DNA of 64,000 bases. Origin: Bdellovibrio sp047344985 (GTDB lineage: Bacteria > Bdellovibrionota > Bdellovibrionia > Bdellovibrionales > Bdellovibrionaceae). Each line of letters begins with the position of its first letter. Position 1 is the first letter of the stretch. A program made the translations under genes and the position numbers. The stretch spans positions 2,480,001-2,544,000 of the forward strand of contig NZ_CP178861.1 of NCBI RefSeq assembly GCF_047344985.1. Reading direction: 5' to 3'. Below are positions 6,785-16,762 of the stretch, in pieces. The notes below the pieces were generated by a model. That model was not told the origin of the DNA. It did no database searches and worked only from the letters and a program-made list of their open reading frames with translations.

Positions 6785-8353
6785 ATGTCACTCGATTCCC
6801 AAATTAAAGAACAACTTACTTCCGTATTCGGAAAACTTGAAAACACCGTAGAACTTATCTATGAAAACAGCTCGCATGAAGATCAAAAAGATTTGGTCGA
6901 AATGCTTGAGGATGTGGCTAGCACTTCTTCTAAAATCGTTGTCAGCAAAAATGCCGCTGGCAATTCGCCTATGCCTCAATTTCACATTGCCTACAAAGGC
7001 AAACCTACAGGAATTATTTTTAAAGGAATTCCTGGCGGACATGAATTTACTTCTTTGATCCTTGCTATCTTAAACACAGACGGCAAAGGAAAAGTCCTTG
7101 ATGAAGTGATCGCCGATCGCGTGCGACGCTTAAAGAAAAACATCACCGTGCAGTCATATATTTCTCTGACTTGTGAAAACTGTCCTGATGTTGTGCAAGC
7201 TTTGAATCAGTTTGCTTTAGTTCACGGAAGCCTTCGTCATGAAATTATTGACGGCGGTTATGTGCAAGACGACGTGAAAGCTCTTGGTATCCAAGGTGTT
7301 CCCTCTTTGGTAGCCAATGCAAAAATGTTTCACTCAGGTCGTATTTCACTTTTAGATTTATTAGCAAAACTTGAAACCACATTCGGTGTGGATGAGACAG
7401 CAGCTCCGGCTGAGCCTGTAAATAAAAACCTTGGTCACTTTGAAGTGCTTGTTGTTGGTGGCGGCCCAGCAGGCGCCTCGGCTGCGATCTACAGCGTGCG
7501 CAAAGGTTTAAGCACAGCCATGATCACTGAGAAAATCGGCGGTCAGGTGCAAGAAACCAAAGGTATCGAAAACTTGATCTCTGTGACTTACACGGAAGGA
7601 CCTCAGTTGGCAGCGCAACTCAACCAACACGTGGCCAGTTATCCAATCAAAGTTTTTGAAAATCGCCGTGTTAAAAAGATCCGCACCGAAGGTGGACTTA
7701 AAGCGATTGAACTTGAAAGTGGTGAACACCTCACGGCGGATTCGATCATCGTCACAACCGGCGCTAAATGGCGTGAACTCGGTGTTGAAGGTGAAAAAGA
7801 ATATTTGGGCCGTGGTGTCGCTTACTGCCCTCACTGTGATGGACCTTTCTATAAAGGTAAAAAAGTGGCTGTGATCGGCGGAGGAAACTCTGGCGTTGAA
7901 GCGGCTATTGACCTTGCGGGGATCGTGCGTGAAGTGGTTGTGTTTGAATACAACGATCAACTCAAAGCCGATCAAATCTTGGTTGATAAACTGAAATCAT
8001 TGCCAAATGTTTCTATCATCACCAGTGCAAAAACGGAAAAGATCACTGGCGATGGAAGCAAAGTGACTCAGCTTGAATACGTGGATCTTTCTATTAACAA
8101 ACCAGAGAAAATCGATCTTGATGGTATCTTTGTTCAAATCGGTCTTGTTCCCAACAGTCAGTTTTTAAAAGACACAGTGGAACTTACAAAATTTGGCGAA
8201 ATCGTCGTCGATGAAAAAGGTCGCACATCCATGCCAGGCATTTACGCTGCCGGAGACGTCACAACGACTCCTTATAAGCAAATCGTGATTGCCATGGGCG
8301 AAGGTGCGAAGGCTGCTCTCGCTTCTTTTGAAGATCGTATGTACAAACACTAG
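6785..8353 (+). CDS. ahpF: Alkyl hydroperoxide reductase flavoprotein subunit AhpF
   Basis: A 522-residue FAD disulfide reductase that passes electrons from NAD(P)H to AhpC. It has the full AhpF layout: an N-terminal double-thioredoxin domain with the CENC redox centre (Cys130/Cys133), the FAD-binding GGGPAG (about 225-230), the thioredoxin-reductase centre CPHC (Cys348/Cys351), the NAD-binding GGGNSG (about 366-371) and a final GIYAAGDVT motif. An AGGAGG site at 6774-6779 sets the start. It is the second gene of the ahpCF operon, and its stop overlaps the convergent sensor gene by 4 bp. Confidence 0.96.
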   Translation: MSLDSQIKEQLTSVFGKLENTVELIYENSSHEDQKDLVEMLEDVASTSSKIVVSKNAAGNSPMPQFHIAYKGKPTGIIFKGIPGGHEFTSLILAILNTDGKGKVLDEVIADRVRRLKKNITVQSYISLTCENCPDVVQALNQFALVHGSLRHEIIDGGYVQDDVKALGIQGVPSLVANAKMFHSGRISLLDLLAKLETTFGVDETAAPAEPVNKNLGHFEVLVVGGGPAGASAAIYSVRKGLSTAMITEKIGGQVQETKGIENLISVTYTEGPQLAAQLNQHVASYPIKVFENRRVKKIRTEGGLKAIELESGEHLTADSIIVTTGAKWRELGVEGEKEYLGRGVAYCPHCDGPFYKGKKVAVIGGGNSGVEAAIDLAGIVREVVVFEYNDQLKADQILVDKLKSLPNVSIITSAKTEKITGDGSKVTQLEYVDLSINKPEKIDLDGIFVQIGLVPNSQFLKDTVELTKFGEIVVDEKGRTSMPGIYAAGDVTTTPYKQIVIAMGEGAKAALASFEDRMYKH

Positions 8354-9669
8354 CTCTTGCGCGTCTCTCGGATTTTTTTCGCCATAAAAGCGAAGGATCG
8401 CGAAAGCCTGCCGATTTCATCTTTACGTTCAACGGGCAAGACGATTTCGTCTTCGCCCTTTGCAATGCTTTCAGTGGCCCGGATGAACTGTTCTAGCGGT
8501 TCAGCCACCTTCCTTCTGAAAATCAAATATAAAAGCGCAATATCCAAAAGCAAAGAGCCTATGCCGACAAGAATAATGAAAATCGCCGCACTATTCGCCG
8601 TTTGTCGAATCAACGACTTCGGAGAAACAGTAACAAAGTACCAATCCGTTTCAGGTATGTAACTGACGGCCAAAAACTGGTCGTACTCACCCTGGTTGAT
8701 GATTTTTTCCGCCGTATTTTCACGAAAACTTCTTTTTATCTCGTTAAAAATATCCACGAGTTGCGGGTCTTGGGCGTTGTCGACGGAAAGAAGCCCTTTC
8801 GCCGCGACAATACGGTCCATTTTCTGAGGATGCGCGATCAAACGCCCGTTACCACTGATGAGGATATTATAAGTTCCCGGAAGGCCCTCGTTCGTGGTTC
8901 GGCTGATCAAGTCATCAATCATCACATCATGTCCGATAACTCCGGCAAAAAATCCGCGACTGTCATCAAAGGGCGTGCTTGCTGAAACCATCCACTTTCT
9001 GATTGCGTCGTCAAAGTAAACTCCTGACCACTGCGTTTTGCGTTCAGGATTGTTTTGTTTCTTTCCAATTTGATAAAGTTCGTAACTTGAATAATCAAAG
9101 TTAGCAGGCGTACCTGCGCTCCAATCTGGAAACTCGGGCCAATAAACCAGGTTCGCATTTTCTGACAAAGCAATATAAGTATCCGTGAATCTCACATGAA
9201 ATGCCGGGGCATAACGCAAAAGGATTTTTGAAAATGCGACGACCTTTCTGCGAAACAAAGCGTCGTTATTGGCATTTTTTGCAACCCAGATATCCAGTTC
9301 TTTTTTTACACCCGGCTTTGAATGGGGCGAGCGCAAAGCTCCGTCAGGTTCCCTGTGAACCAGAGAACCGAACTCAGCCACCGGATCTTCATTGGATTTT
9401 TCTAGTTTTCGGAAGACCTCGATCAGTTCACTTCTGAGAGCATAATGATTGTCGCGGGCGAGCTTAAAGATTTCTCTTTCTCTAAGGGAACGCTCGCGCA
9501 CGTACTTTTCAAGAGTCGTCAGAGACGTCTTTTCTATTTCGTGGGATAAATGCCAATAAGTGAGTCCTGCCGTAATTCCCACTACAAGAGAAACACGCAA
9601 AACAATCGCTGTGAGCGTCGTCGAAGTTAAAGAGTGACGCTGTTCCTTCAGCTTCGTCCAAAAACCCAT
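8350..9669 (-). CDS. Membrane Cache-HAMP sensor without an output domain
   Basis: A 439-residue protein: a transmembrane helix near 20-40, a large periplasmic double-Cache-like domain with the typical FDDSRGFFAGVIGHDV and the late DWYFVTVSP, a second transmembrane segment near 358-388 and a HAMP domain (RRKVAEPLEQF to about 435). It stops right after HAMP, so no chemoreceptor, kinase or cyclase domain is present. It could act through a partner, or be a truncated chemoreceptor. I see no downstream remnant of an output domain, because ahpF converges and overlaps its end. Confidence 0.82.
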   Translation of the reverse strand: MGFWTKLKEQRHSLTSTTLTAIVLRVSLVVGITAGLTYWHLSHEIEKTSLTTLEKYVRERSLREREIFKLARDNHYALRSELIEVFRKLEKSNEDPVAEFGSLVHREPDGALRSPHSKPGVKKELDIWVAKNANNDALFRRKVVAFSKILLRYAPAFHVRFTDTYIALSENANLVYWPEFPDWSAGTPANFDYSSYELYQIGKKQNNPERKTQWSGVYFDDAIRKWMVSASTPFDDSRGFFAGVIGHDVMIDDLISRTTNEGLPGTYNILISGNGRLIAHPQKMDRIVAAKGLLSVDNAQDPQLVDIFNEIKRSFRENTAEKIINQGEYDQFLAVSYIPETDWYFVTVSPKSLIRQTANSAAIFIILVGIGSLLLDIALLYLIFRRKVAEPLEQFIRATESIAKGEDEIVLPVERKDEIGRLSRSFAFMAKKIRETRKS

Positions 9670-9685
9670 TTATCCTACCGTGCCT

Positions 9686-12067
9686 TTAAATCAGCTGTAA
9701 AAGCTCATCGTATTCGGTTTCAAGCATCTGCTGCTTGGATTTTTGCTCATTGGATTCATCAGGACGATCGTTATTTTGCACGGGAACTTGATTGTAATCC
9801 ACCAATTGCAAACTCAATTGATAAATTCTTTCGCTTAAGTTGAAGATCAACTTCTTGATGAACTCCCCGTTTTTGCCTTCGACAAGTTTTGGATTGATCT
9901 TCGCAAGCTGAGCTTTGGCCATTTGCCAATCCCGATTACGCATACTTTGAATGCCTTCGCCACGGATATAAAGATCTGTCTTATTCTCCAAGAGTCCTGA
10001 GTTGCGGATTAAGTCATCCACCCACTCGGTGTATTCACGAGCGAATTGGGGAACATTACGCAAAAGCATTCCGTTATTTGTATCCATATAGAAACTGCGC
10101 ACATCTAAATTCGCGGAACCAATCAAGACGTCATCACCAAAAACAGAGACTTTTGAGTGCAAGGAAAGCTTTCCACCTTTGTCATCAGTTCCTTTGTATT
10201 CCAAATACTCAAACGTCGGAGCTGATTTGTTTTTTCTGCGGTAGACGTCAAAGAAGGCCCGCAATTGGTATTTTGCGAAAACGTTCATAAAGAACAAATC
10301 CGTTGATTGCTCGGAATTCGTGATGAATGTCACTTTCACGTTTTTGCAATTCCAACGACCATCGAGCATTTTCCCAAACGCACGTACAAGATTTGCCGGA
10401 GGCATATAATAAGCGCTATGGAAAATCACGCGCTGGCTTTTTCCCGTTGTACGGGAAACTTCACAGACGTTTTCAAGTTCTTTCATCCAAGCTGCGTGGA
10501 TGTTTTTACCGTTAAGCTCTTCACGATCTTCTCCCCACGGAGCCCAACTGCGCTTAGAAGCCCCATAGATGCGATCTTGGTTGCTTTGATCTTTATCGAC
10601 AAAACTAAATGGTAAGTTCTCAACATAGTACGCCGCCATTTTCTGTGCATCGCCGTCAGAAATTTTAAAATGTTTGTCTGACGGTTTTCTGACATATTCA
10701 CGGTAGAAGGTGTCCGCCTTTTGCTGCCATTCTTTTTCAATGCGCGTCTGACGGTCTTGTTGCACAGTGAAGGAGTTTGCCGACACACGGTTCGACAAGC
10801 AACTTGCTAAAGCAGAGCGATTTTTACCCATTTGTGATTTGCAAGACTCAAGACTTTGTTTTAACCAGTCTACATTCACAACCCAGTCATGAGGCATGAA
10901 GCTATAGGCGTCGTTGGCTGTCCACACCATCGGTTTGTAATTCCAAAGACGGTCATAGGCGTTGGCAATATCACGTCCACCGCGTGTGATGTTGGCAAAA
11001 AGATCGGTGTCTCTGAAGATATATTTATCTGTGAGATGATTCTTTTTCATATGATAAGAGTTTTCGATGTTACGACCACCCAATTGCACCATGCGATCTT
11101 CTAGCAAGATCATTTTATGGTGCGTATAATCCGTGAAATGAAGCCAATCATTCCAAGAGTGAGGTTTGGGTTGATCGAGTGGCACACGTCCATACACCTC
11201 ATAAAGAATGGGATTCAGTGTACTTCCCATAAAGACCATACCTAGAGCGATCTTCAAACGAGCAATGTAATTGCCGTCGATTTTATTCTCTTTAAGAAGT
11301 TTCAGATTTTTGAAGATAGATTCGAGATCTACATCTGCCGCAGCTGCGACATTACGTTTTTGCGAATTACTCCAGCGATGTGACACACTGAAAGTTTTAA
11401 GATCCAACTCTTGCCCGCCCATGATCGCGAGCTTTAACAAATCTAAGTTCTGCGCATAAATCGCAGAAAGCAAAAGACGTGCATAGATATCGGCATCTTT
11501 GGCATTTCCCGTTTTAATTTGCGCCCATTTTGCGTCTGAACAGTCACTGGCTTTTGACTTCGCGTCCTTCTTTGCACAAGGCATTGTTAAGAAACGCGCA
11601 TCACGAATCATCAAATCTGTTGGCTTTCCGTAAAAACGAACCTCTAGATTTCCTCTTCCTAATTTTTGCATCAAAAGAAGTTCATCTAAAGTTTTGTAGT
11701 TCACAAAGAAGTCCAAAAGAATGCGCACTTTCACACCGCGAGCCGTGGCTTTTAACAGCTCTTCCGTCATCACCGAGGACGAGTGATCATGGCTATAGAT
11801 GTAATAAACCAAACGAATGGTCTCACCGGCTTTAGCCGCGCGAATCATTTTGATCTTGGATTCAAATGCGTCATCGTTATCCACTAAAACTTCTGTGTCA
11901 GAAAGACGTAGATCTTTGGTGGAAGAAAACTTATCCAGTTCTTTTTGTGTGATCAGGTCCATTCCTGACAAGAAGGAATTAGGCTCACGCGTAGAAGACG
12001 GCGTCACCGTGGTGCATGAGTTCAATGCAAAAACAGCACAAAACAGAAAACCAATTTGTTTTTTCAT
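9686..12067 (-). CDS. Phospholipase D-family lipoprotein (cardiolipin synthase-like)
   Basis: About 793 residues from the ATG at 12067, which puts a lipoprotein signal first (GFLFCAVFALNSC, lipobox LNSC). There are two PLD half-sites. The first, HHKMILLED near residue 316, is followed by GGRNIE and has Glu where the HKD Asp usually stands. The second, HSKVSVFGDD near residue 637, is followed by GSANLDVRS. The motif context recalls ClsC/YmdC cardiolipin synthases, but this protein is much longer, with an insert of about 120 residues before the first motif. It probably acts on phospholipids at the envelope. It lies 16 bases from the Cache-HAMP gene on the same strand. Confidence 0.82.
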   Translation of the reverse strand: MKKQIGFLFCAVFALNSCTTVTPSSTREPNSFLSGMDLITQKELDKFSSTKDLRLSDTEVLVDNDDAFESKIKMIRAAKAGETIRLVYYIYSHDHSSSVMTEELLKATARGVKVRILLDFFVNYKTLDELLLMQKLGRGNLEVRFYGKPTDLMIRDARFLTMPCAKKDAKSKASDCSDAKWAQIKTGNAKDADIYARLLLSAIYAQNLDLLKLAIMGGQELDLKTFSVSHRWSNSQKRNVAAAADVDLESIFKNLKLLKENKIDGNYIARLKIALGMVFMGSTLNPILYEVYGRVPLDQPKPHSWNDWLHFTDYTHHKMILLEDRMVQLGGRNIENSYHMKKNHLTDKYIFRDTDLFANITRGGRDIANAYDRLWNYKPMVWTANDAYSFMPHDWVVNVDWLKQSLESCKSQMGKNRSALASCLSNRVSANSFTVQQDRQTRIEKEWQQKADTFYREYVRKPSDKHFKISDGDAQKMAAYYVENLPFSFVDKDQSNQDRIYGASKRSWAPWGEDREELNGKNIHAAWMKELENVCEVSRTTGKSQRVIFHSAYYMPPANLVRAFGKMLDGRWNCKNVKVTFITNSEQSTDLFFMNVFAKYQLRAFFDVYRRKNKSAPTFEYLEYKGTDDKGGKLSLHSKVSVFGDDVLIGSANLDVRSFYMDTNNGMLLRNVPQFAREYTEWVDDLIRNSGLLENKTDLYIRGEGIQSMRNRDWQMAKAQLAKINPKLVEGKNGEFIKKLIFNLSERIYQLSLQLVDYNQVPVQNNDRPDESNEQKSKQQMLETEYDELLQLI

Positions 12068-12127
12068 GATTTGGTACTCCAACAAAAACTTATCGGAGTC
12101 CGAGAGATTCTCTAAATAGACCTAAGG

Positions 12128-12484
12128 TTAGTGCTCGCTCAGTTCGATCGAATGACCATCGGGATCTAACACAATGGCTTTCATTCCGTCGGGCATCTCT
12201 GTCGGGTCCAAAATGCACATGGCCCCGGGTATTTTCATCAGTTCTCCGACAGTTTTTTCCAAATCTGTAATCCTGAAACCCAATTGCAGACTGGGAATTT
12301 GAGATCTCTGCGCATTTTGGATGGAGTATAAAGAAAACTCCACAGCGTTGTGAACGGCTCTGTGCACTTCACTCCCCTTATCAACTTTTGACGCTGTAAA
12401 TTGAAAGCCGATAATTCGATAAAATCCCAGCATGTCCTGTAGGCGCGGGGTATTTATTGTGATAGAAGTGATTAACAAACTCAT
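12128..12484 (-). CDS. VOC (glyoxalase/bleomycin-resistance) superfamily protein
   Basis: A 118-residue single VOC module. It begins with ITSITINTPRLQDMLGFYR, has the SLQLGFRITDLEKTV middle strand and ends with LDPDGHSIELSEH, the usual DPDGxxxEL ending that carries a metal-ligand Glu. The substrate is not predictable from sequence. It is divergent from pepN; only 26 bp separate its start codon from the chosen pepN start at 12511, so the two promoters must overlap. Confidence 0.82.
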   Translation of the reverse strand: MSLLITSITINTPRLQDMLGFYRIIGFQFTASKVDKGSEVHRAVHNAVEFSLYSIQNAQRSQIPSLQLGFRITDLEKTVGELMKIPGAMCILDPTEMPDGMKAIVLDPDGHSIELSEH

Positions 12485-12510
12485 TGGTCTATTATCTGAA
12501 TCGAGGCATT

Positions 12511-15132
12511 ATGAAACAAGAAAAAATTTATCTGAAAGACTATAAAGCCCCTGCTTTCACTGTGGAGTCAGTGAACCTCGACTTCAACCTCAATGAAGAC
12601 TTTTGTCGAGTCATCGCAAAAAGCCAAATAAAAAAAACTACTTCCGGAGCTGAGCTGCGCCTGAATGGCGAAGAATTGAAGCTTGTTTCCGTGAAAATCA
12701 ATGGAGCAGCTTTAGGTCCAGAGCAGTACCAAGTGACAGCAGAGGAACTCATCATTCCAAGCGTTCCCGATGTTTTCACCATGGAAATCGAGACGGAACT
12801 GCAACCTCAGAACAACACTTCCCTTGAAGGCCTCTACAAATCCAGCGGTATTTTCTGTACTCAATGTGAGGCGCAAGGCTTTAGAAAAATCACTTACTTC
12901 TTCGACCGCCCTGATGTGATGACGTCCTACTCCGTCACTATCGAAGCTGACAAAAAGAAATACCCAGTGCTTCTTTCAAACGGTGATCGCATCAAGATTG
13001 AAGATCTTGGCAATGGTCGCCACAAAGCTTTCTGGCGCGATCCACACAAAAAGCCTTGTTATCTTTTTGCGTTGGTTGCCGGAGATCTTGGTGTGATCCG
13101 TGATACGTTCACAACTAAATCTGGTCACAAAGTGAACTTGGAAGTTTACGCCGCTCACGGAAAACAAGAGCGCTGCTGGCACGCTATGGATTCTTTGAAA
13201 AAATCCATGAAGTGGGACGAAGACACTTTCGGTCTTGAGTATGATTTAAATGACTACATGATCGTTGCTATTGACGATTTCAATGCGGGCGCGATGGAGA
13301 ATAAAGGTTTGAACATCTTTAACTCTCGCCTGGTGCTGGCTGATTCGAACTCGGCAACAGACGTCGACTTCCACAGCATTGAATCTGTTGTTGCGCACGA
13401 ATACTTCCACAACTGGACAGGCAACCGTGTGACTTTGCGTGATTGGTTCCAACTTTCTTTGAAGGAAGGTTTGACTGTCTTCCGTGATCAGGAATTTTCA
13501 GCTGATATGACGGATCGTGGAACGCAAAGAATTGAGGACGTGGATGCTCTTCGCGCAGGACAGTTCGCAGAAGATGCGGGTCCGAACGCCCATCCTGTTC
13601 GTCCAGAGTCTTGCATGGCTGTTGATAACTTCTTCACCATGACGATCTATGAAAAAGGATCTGAAGTCATCCGCATGATGCAAACGATTGTGGGTCGTAA
13701 AGGCTTCCGCAAAGGCATGGATGAATACTTCAAACGTCATGATGGGCAAGCTGTCACGACGGAGGATTTCGCTTCTGCGATTTCTGAACCGAATGGCAAA
13801 GACTTCACTCAGTTTAAACGCTGGTACAACCAATCGGGGACTCCGGTTGTGACAATCACAGAGAACTTTGAGCCTGCCAAAGGTGAATATCACCTGACAT
13901 TGGAACAACACTGCCCGCCGACTCCGAATCAACCTAAAAAAGATCCGTTCCACGTTCCATTGATGATGGGTCTTTTGGATAAAGCCGGTAATGAGTTGAA
14001 ATTGAACTGCGATAAGATCCAAGTAAACTCAGACGGAAAAAATCTGATCGAGCTTAAAGAAGAAAAAGAAAATTTCGTCTTTAAAGGACTTTCCGAGCGT
14101 CCGGTGCTTTCAATCTTGCGTGAGTTTTCGGCTCCCGTGAATTTGAAATGGCAAGCCAGCCAAGATGATCTTTACTTCTTGATGGAGAAAGACACGGATT
14201 CTTTCAATCGCCGTGAGATGGCACAAAAAATCGGTATGGGCGTCTTGCATGGGCTTATTCAGCAAGCTCGTGCAAAACAACCGCTGGTTGTCGATGCAAA
14301 ATACTTAAAAGCATTAAGCGCTATCATCCGTGATGAGACGATGGATCCAGGCTTTAAGGCAAAAATGCTTCAACTTCCAAGCTATGCGATTTTGGCGCAA
14401 GAAGAAGCCGTTTTGGATGCCGAGGCTTTCCACAAAGCTCGTATCACTTTGCGTACGGCGATTGCCCGTGAAAACCGTGCGCAGCTTTTGGATATCTATC
14501 GCAAATATCATGGCGTAGAACCAAAGAGCCGCAATACGAAAGTTTTCGGTCACCGCTCATTGAAAAACCAAGCTTTGGCTTACCTTGCCGACCTTCGTGA
14601 TCCGGAAATTCTAGAGATCGTGAATAAGCAATACTGGGAAGCCCAAAACATGACGGATCGTATGACGGCAATGATGATTTTGGCGGATGCAGAGACTCCT
14701 CTTCGTGAAAAAGCTCTTCAGAATTTCTATGAAGAGTGGAAAAACGATTCTGTTGTGATCAATAAATGGTTCACAACTCAAGCGACGTCTCACCGCCCAC
14801 AAACGCTTGAGGACGTCAAAGCTTTGACGAAACACCCAGCGTTTAACATCACAAATCCTAACAACGTTTATTCATTGTTAAGAGCTTTCGGTGCGAACAT
14901 TGTGAACTTCCACGATCCAAACACTAACGCTTATGAATTCTATGCGGATAAAATTTTGGAAATCGATGCGAAGAACCCGCAAGTCGCAGCTCGCCTGTGC
15001 GCGGCCTTTAACTTTGTCCAAAAGTTAGATCCTGCGATGAAAGAAAAAGCCATGAAGCAGATCAAACGCATGGTGGCGGTAGAAACTCTCTCTAAAAACT
15101 CAAGAGAGCTTTTGCAGTCCGCTTTGACTTAA
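12511..15132 (+). CDS. pepN: Aminopeptidase N (M1 family)
   Basis: A zinc metallopeptidase that removes N-terminal residues from peptides in the cytoplasm. From the ATG at 12511 (GAGG upstream) the protein is 873 residues, close to E. coli PepN (870). An earlier in-frame ATG at 12484 overlaps the divergent start and is not preferred. GAMEN (260-264) forms the substrate site, and HEYFHNW (296-302) plus a downstream Glu in LKEG bind zinc. A long C-terminal helical domain follows. There is no signal peptide. A hairpin with a dispersed repeat directly follows the stop. Confidence 0.96.
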   Translation: MKQEKIYLKDYKAPAFTVESVNLDFNLNEDFCRVIAKSQIKKTTSGAELRLNGEELKLVSVKINGAALGPEQYQVTAEELIIPSVPDVFTMEIETELQPQNNTSLEGLYKSSGIFCTQCEAQGFRKITYFFDRPDVMTSYSVTIEADKKKYPVLLSNGDRIKIEDLGNGRHKAFWRDPHKKPCYLFALVAGDLGVIRDTFTTKSGHKVNLEVYAAHGKQERCWHAMDSLKKSMKWDEDTFGLEYDLNDYMIVAIDDFNAGAMENKGLNIFNSRLVLADSNSATDVDFHSIESVVAHEYFHNWTGNRVTLRDWFQLSLKEGLTVFRDQEFSADMTDRGTQRIEDVDALRAGQFAEDAGPNAHPVRPESCMAVDNFFTMTIYEKGSEVIRMMQTIVGRKGFRKGMDEYFKRHDGQAVTTEDFASAISEPNGKDFTQFKRWYNQSGTPVVTITENFEPAKGEYHLTLEQHCPPTPNQPKKDPFHVPLMMGLLDKAGNELKLNCDKIQVNSDGKNLIELKEEKENFVFKGLSERPVLSILREFSAPVNLKWQASQDDLYFLMEKDTDSFNRREMAQKIGMGVLHGLIQQARAKQPLVVDAKYLKALSAIIRDETMDPGFKAKMLQLPSYAILAQEEAVLDAEAFHKARITLRTAIARENRAQLLDIYRKYHGVEPKSRNTKVFGHRSLKNQALAYLADLRDPEILEIVNKQYWEAQNMTDRMTAMMILADAETPLREKALQNFYEEWKNDSVVINKWFTTQATSHRPQTLEDVKALTKHPAFNITNPNNVYSLLRAFGANIVNFHDPNTNAYEFYADKILEIDAKNPQVAARLCAAFNFVQKLDPAMKEKAMKQIKRMVAVETLSKNSRELLQSALT

Positions 15133-15138
15133 CCTTCC

Positions 15139-15163
15139 TTTCCCGACCAGGAAGGTCGGGAAA
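15139..15163 (+). terminator. Hairpin after pepN
   Basis: TTTCCCGACC pairs with GGTCGGGAAA (10 bp) across AGGAA, starting 6 bases after the pepN stop. No T-run follows, so termination is plausible but not classical. It is the 5' part of a two-copy repeat; see 15149-15194. Confidence 0.5.
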
Positions 15164-15194
15164 CAGCTCGCTCACGGACGGCGGAAGATCGCGC
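15149..15194 (+). repeat. Dispersed repeat family 2, copy 1
   Basis: AGGAAGG in the hairpin loop and 3' stem is followed at 15171 by CTCACGGACGG, seven variable bases and TCGCGC. The same order (AGGAAGG, CTCACGGATGG, seven bases, TCGCGC) appears at 28521-28554. Both copies have a perfect hairpin of different sequence at the front. Too short and too few to name. Confidence 0.45.
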
Positions 15195-15232
15195 CATTGT
15201 CTCTGCTGATCGAAGTTAATCCCTAGTTAAAC

Positions 15233-15937
15233 TTACTTCGTTCGGCAGTGTTGCAAGAACTCTTCACGAGTTTCCTGGCGAGATTTAAAGTGCCCACGCA
15301 AATCCGCCGTTGAAGTTGTGCTGCCTGTGTCTTCAATACCTCTCATAATCACGCAATAGTGTTTGGCATTGATGTGAACCGCGACGTGCTCCGTACCCAG
15401 AATGTACTGCAAGCAGTCCGCAATTTGCTTCGTCAAACGCTCTTGCACCTGAGGACGGCGCGAGAAGTACTGCACGATGCGATTGATCTTTGAAAGACCG
15501 ATAACTTTCTTGTTGGGAATGTAAGCCACTGTCGCCCATCCGTCGATTGGCAAAAAGTGATGTTCACAGAACGAAAGACAGCTAATATTTTGGACCACGA
15601 TCATCTGATCGTAACTCATTTTGTTTTCAATCACCGTCATTTTGGGGAACTTCTTAGGATCAAGACCACCGAAAACTTCGTTCACGTACATCTTAGCCAC
15701 GCGATGAGGTGTTTCTCTTAAGCTGTCGTCTTCCAAATCAAGGCCCAATGTCTCCATGATATCCGTGAACTTCTCAGTGATCTTTGCAATTTTTTGCTCG
15801 TTGGAAAGACCATTGTGAACCATCGGTGTGGGGCGAACATTTTCTAAAATCTTACGAACCTCCACTGGAATTTCGTGAGCGTGTTCGTCTGTCGTGACGG
15901 GCTTTTTTGCGGTTTTTTTCTTTGTTGTTTTAGCCAT
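15233..15937 (-). CDS. folE: GTP cyclohydrolase I (FolE)
   Basis: A 234-residue enzyme making 7,8-dihydroneopterin triphosphate from GTP, the first step to folate and to the queuosine precursor. The family core is intact: ETPHRVAKMY, CLSFCEHHFLP with zinc ligand Cys124 and the following His, GLSKINRIV, RPQVQERLT and the second zinc Cys195 in HYCVIMRG. A Lys-rich N-terminal extension (KTTKKKTAKK) of about 25 residues is extra. It stands alone, with no other folate genes nearby. Confidence 0.95.
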   Translation of the reverse strand: MAKTTKKKTAKKPVTTDEHAHEIPVEVRKILENVRPTPMVHNGLSNEQKIAKITEKFTDIMETLGLDLEDDSLRETPHRVAKMYVNEVFGGLDPKKFPKMTVIENKMSYDQMIVVQNISCLSFCEHHFLPIDGWATVAYIPNKKVIGLSKINRIVQYFSRRPQVQERLTKQIADCLQYILGTEHVAVHINAKHYCVIMRGIEDTGSTTSTADLRGHFKSRQETREEFLQHCRTK

Positions 15938-16009
15938 GATACTACCTTAGGTGAAAAGCCCTCTTATGCCTTAAAATCAGGCGGCGCGAAAGCACTAAGT
16001 CGATTTTGT

Positions 16010-16681
16010 TTAAACTTTCTTAAGGTCCTGAGAATTCAACCACTGACGGATTAAATCCTTTTCAGAAGCCGAAGTCCCCTCGAAATGAACGCGAATATGG
16101 TCCTCTTTGACATCAACAACACGCGCCTTGCAGCTGATGTCGTTGATTTCAGTCAACTGCAGAGCCACAACGTCCCCCGATTTAAAGGTCGCAGAGCCCG
16201 GAATGGTGATGCGCGCACCCGTATAGGAGAGGTCGATGGTTTGTGTTTCAGCTCCGCCTAAAACCACGGACGAAACAATAGCAAAACGATCCCCTGTGGG
16301 AGCGAACCAGTTTTGACGGCGATCCAAGTAAGGGTAACGGAAAAAATAGGACACCGTTCCCACGATAAATATAACTAAAAGACAGTCTAAGAGCTTTGCA
16401 GAACTAACGATAGGATCCACCGTATCCATCTCGCGCACCAGACTCACACCTGTTGAAATGACAAAGACAGAGCACAGGATAATTCCCAAAACCCAAGAGG
16501 ATTTGTGACGAACCAAAAGGCTCACTCCTGCGCCAAAAATCAAAATCCAACTGAAAACGCTAAAAACCTGCGCTCCGGTTCGTTGAGACATCATCATATC
16601 CAACACAGGAGCCATAATAAGCACTGCAGCAGCCATCTGCACAGCGCGCGGACGTTCTAAGGTGGTGGTCTTTGTTTCCAT
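16010..16681 (-). CDS. Membrane protein with C-terminal PilZ domain
   Basis: About 223 residues from the ATG at 16681. A longer GTG frame to 16771 would run into the start of the divergent gene and is not preferred. Four hydrophobic segments (roughly 15-30, 40-60, 66-86 and 101-118 of the short form) are followed by a cytoplasmic PilZ module: an RR near its start, then DLSYTGARI matching the DxSxxG of c-di-GMP binding, and a strand-rich tail. It probably senses c-di-GMP at the inner membrane. Divergent from the CXXCH porin-like gene. The partner is unknown. Confidence 0.8.
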   Translation of the reverse strand: METKTTTLERPRAVQMAAAVLIMAPVLDMMMSQRTGAQVFSVFSWILIFGAGVSLLVRHKSSWVLGIILCSVFVISTGVSLVREMDTVDPIVSSAKLLDCLLVIFIVGTVSYFFRYPYLDRRQNWFAPTGDRFAIVSSVVLGGAETQTIDLSYTGARITIPGSATFKSGDVVALQLTEINDISCKARVVDVKEDHIRVHFEGTSASEKDLIRQWLNSQDLKKV

Positions 16682-16762
16682 GGAACACTTATCGGTTAAG
16701 AACGCATGTTGATATAGATTTTTATTGATTCTCAACTCTCGTCCAATAGAATTTGTGTCATT

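Noticed and set aside
5890..6846. 318-codon ORF antisense to ahpC
   Set aside because: AhpC is certain from its motifs. The open antisense frame results from ahpC's strong codon bias, and its product is rich in Cys and Ser and resembles nothing.
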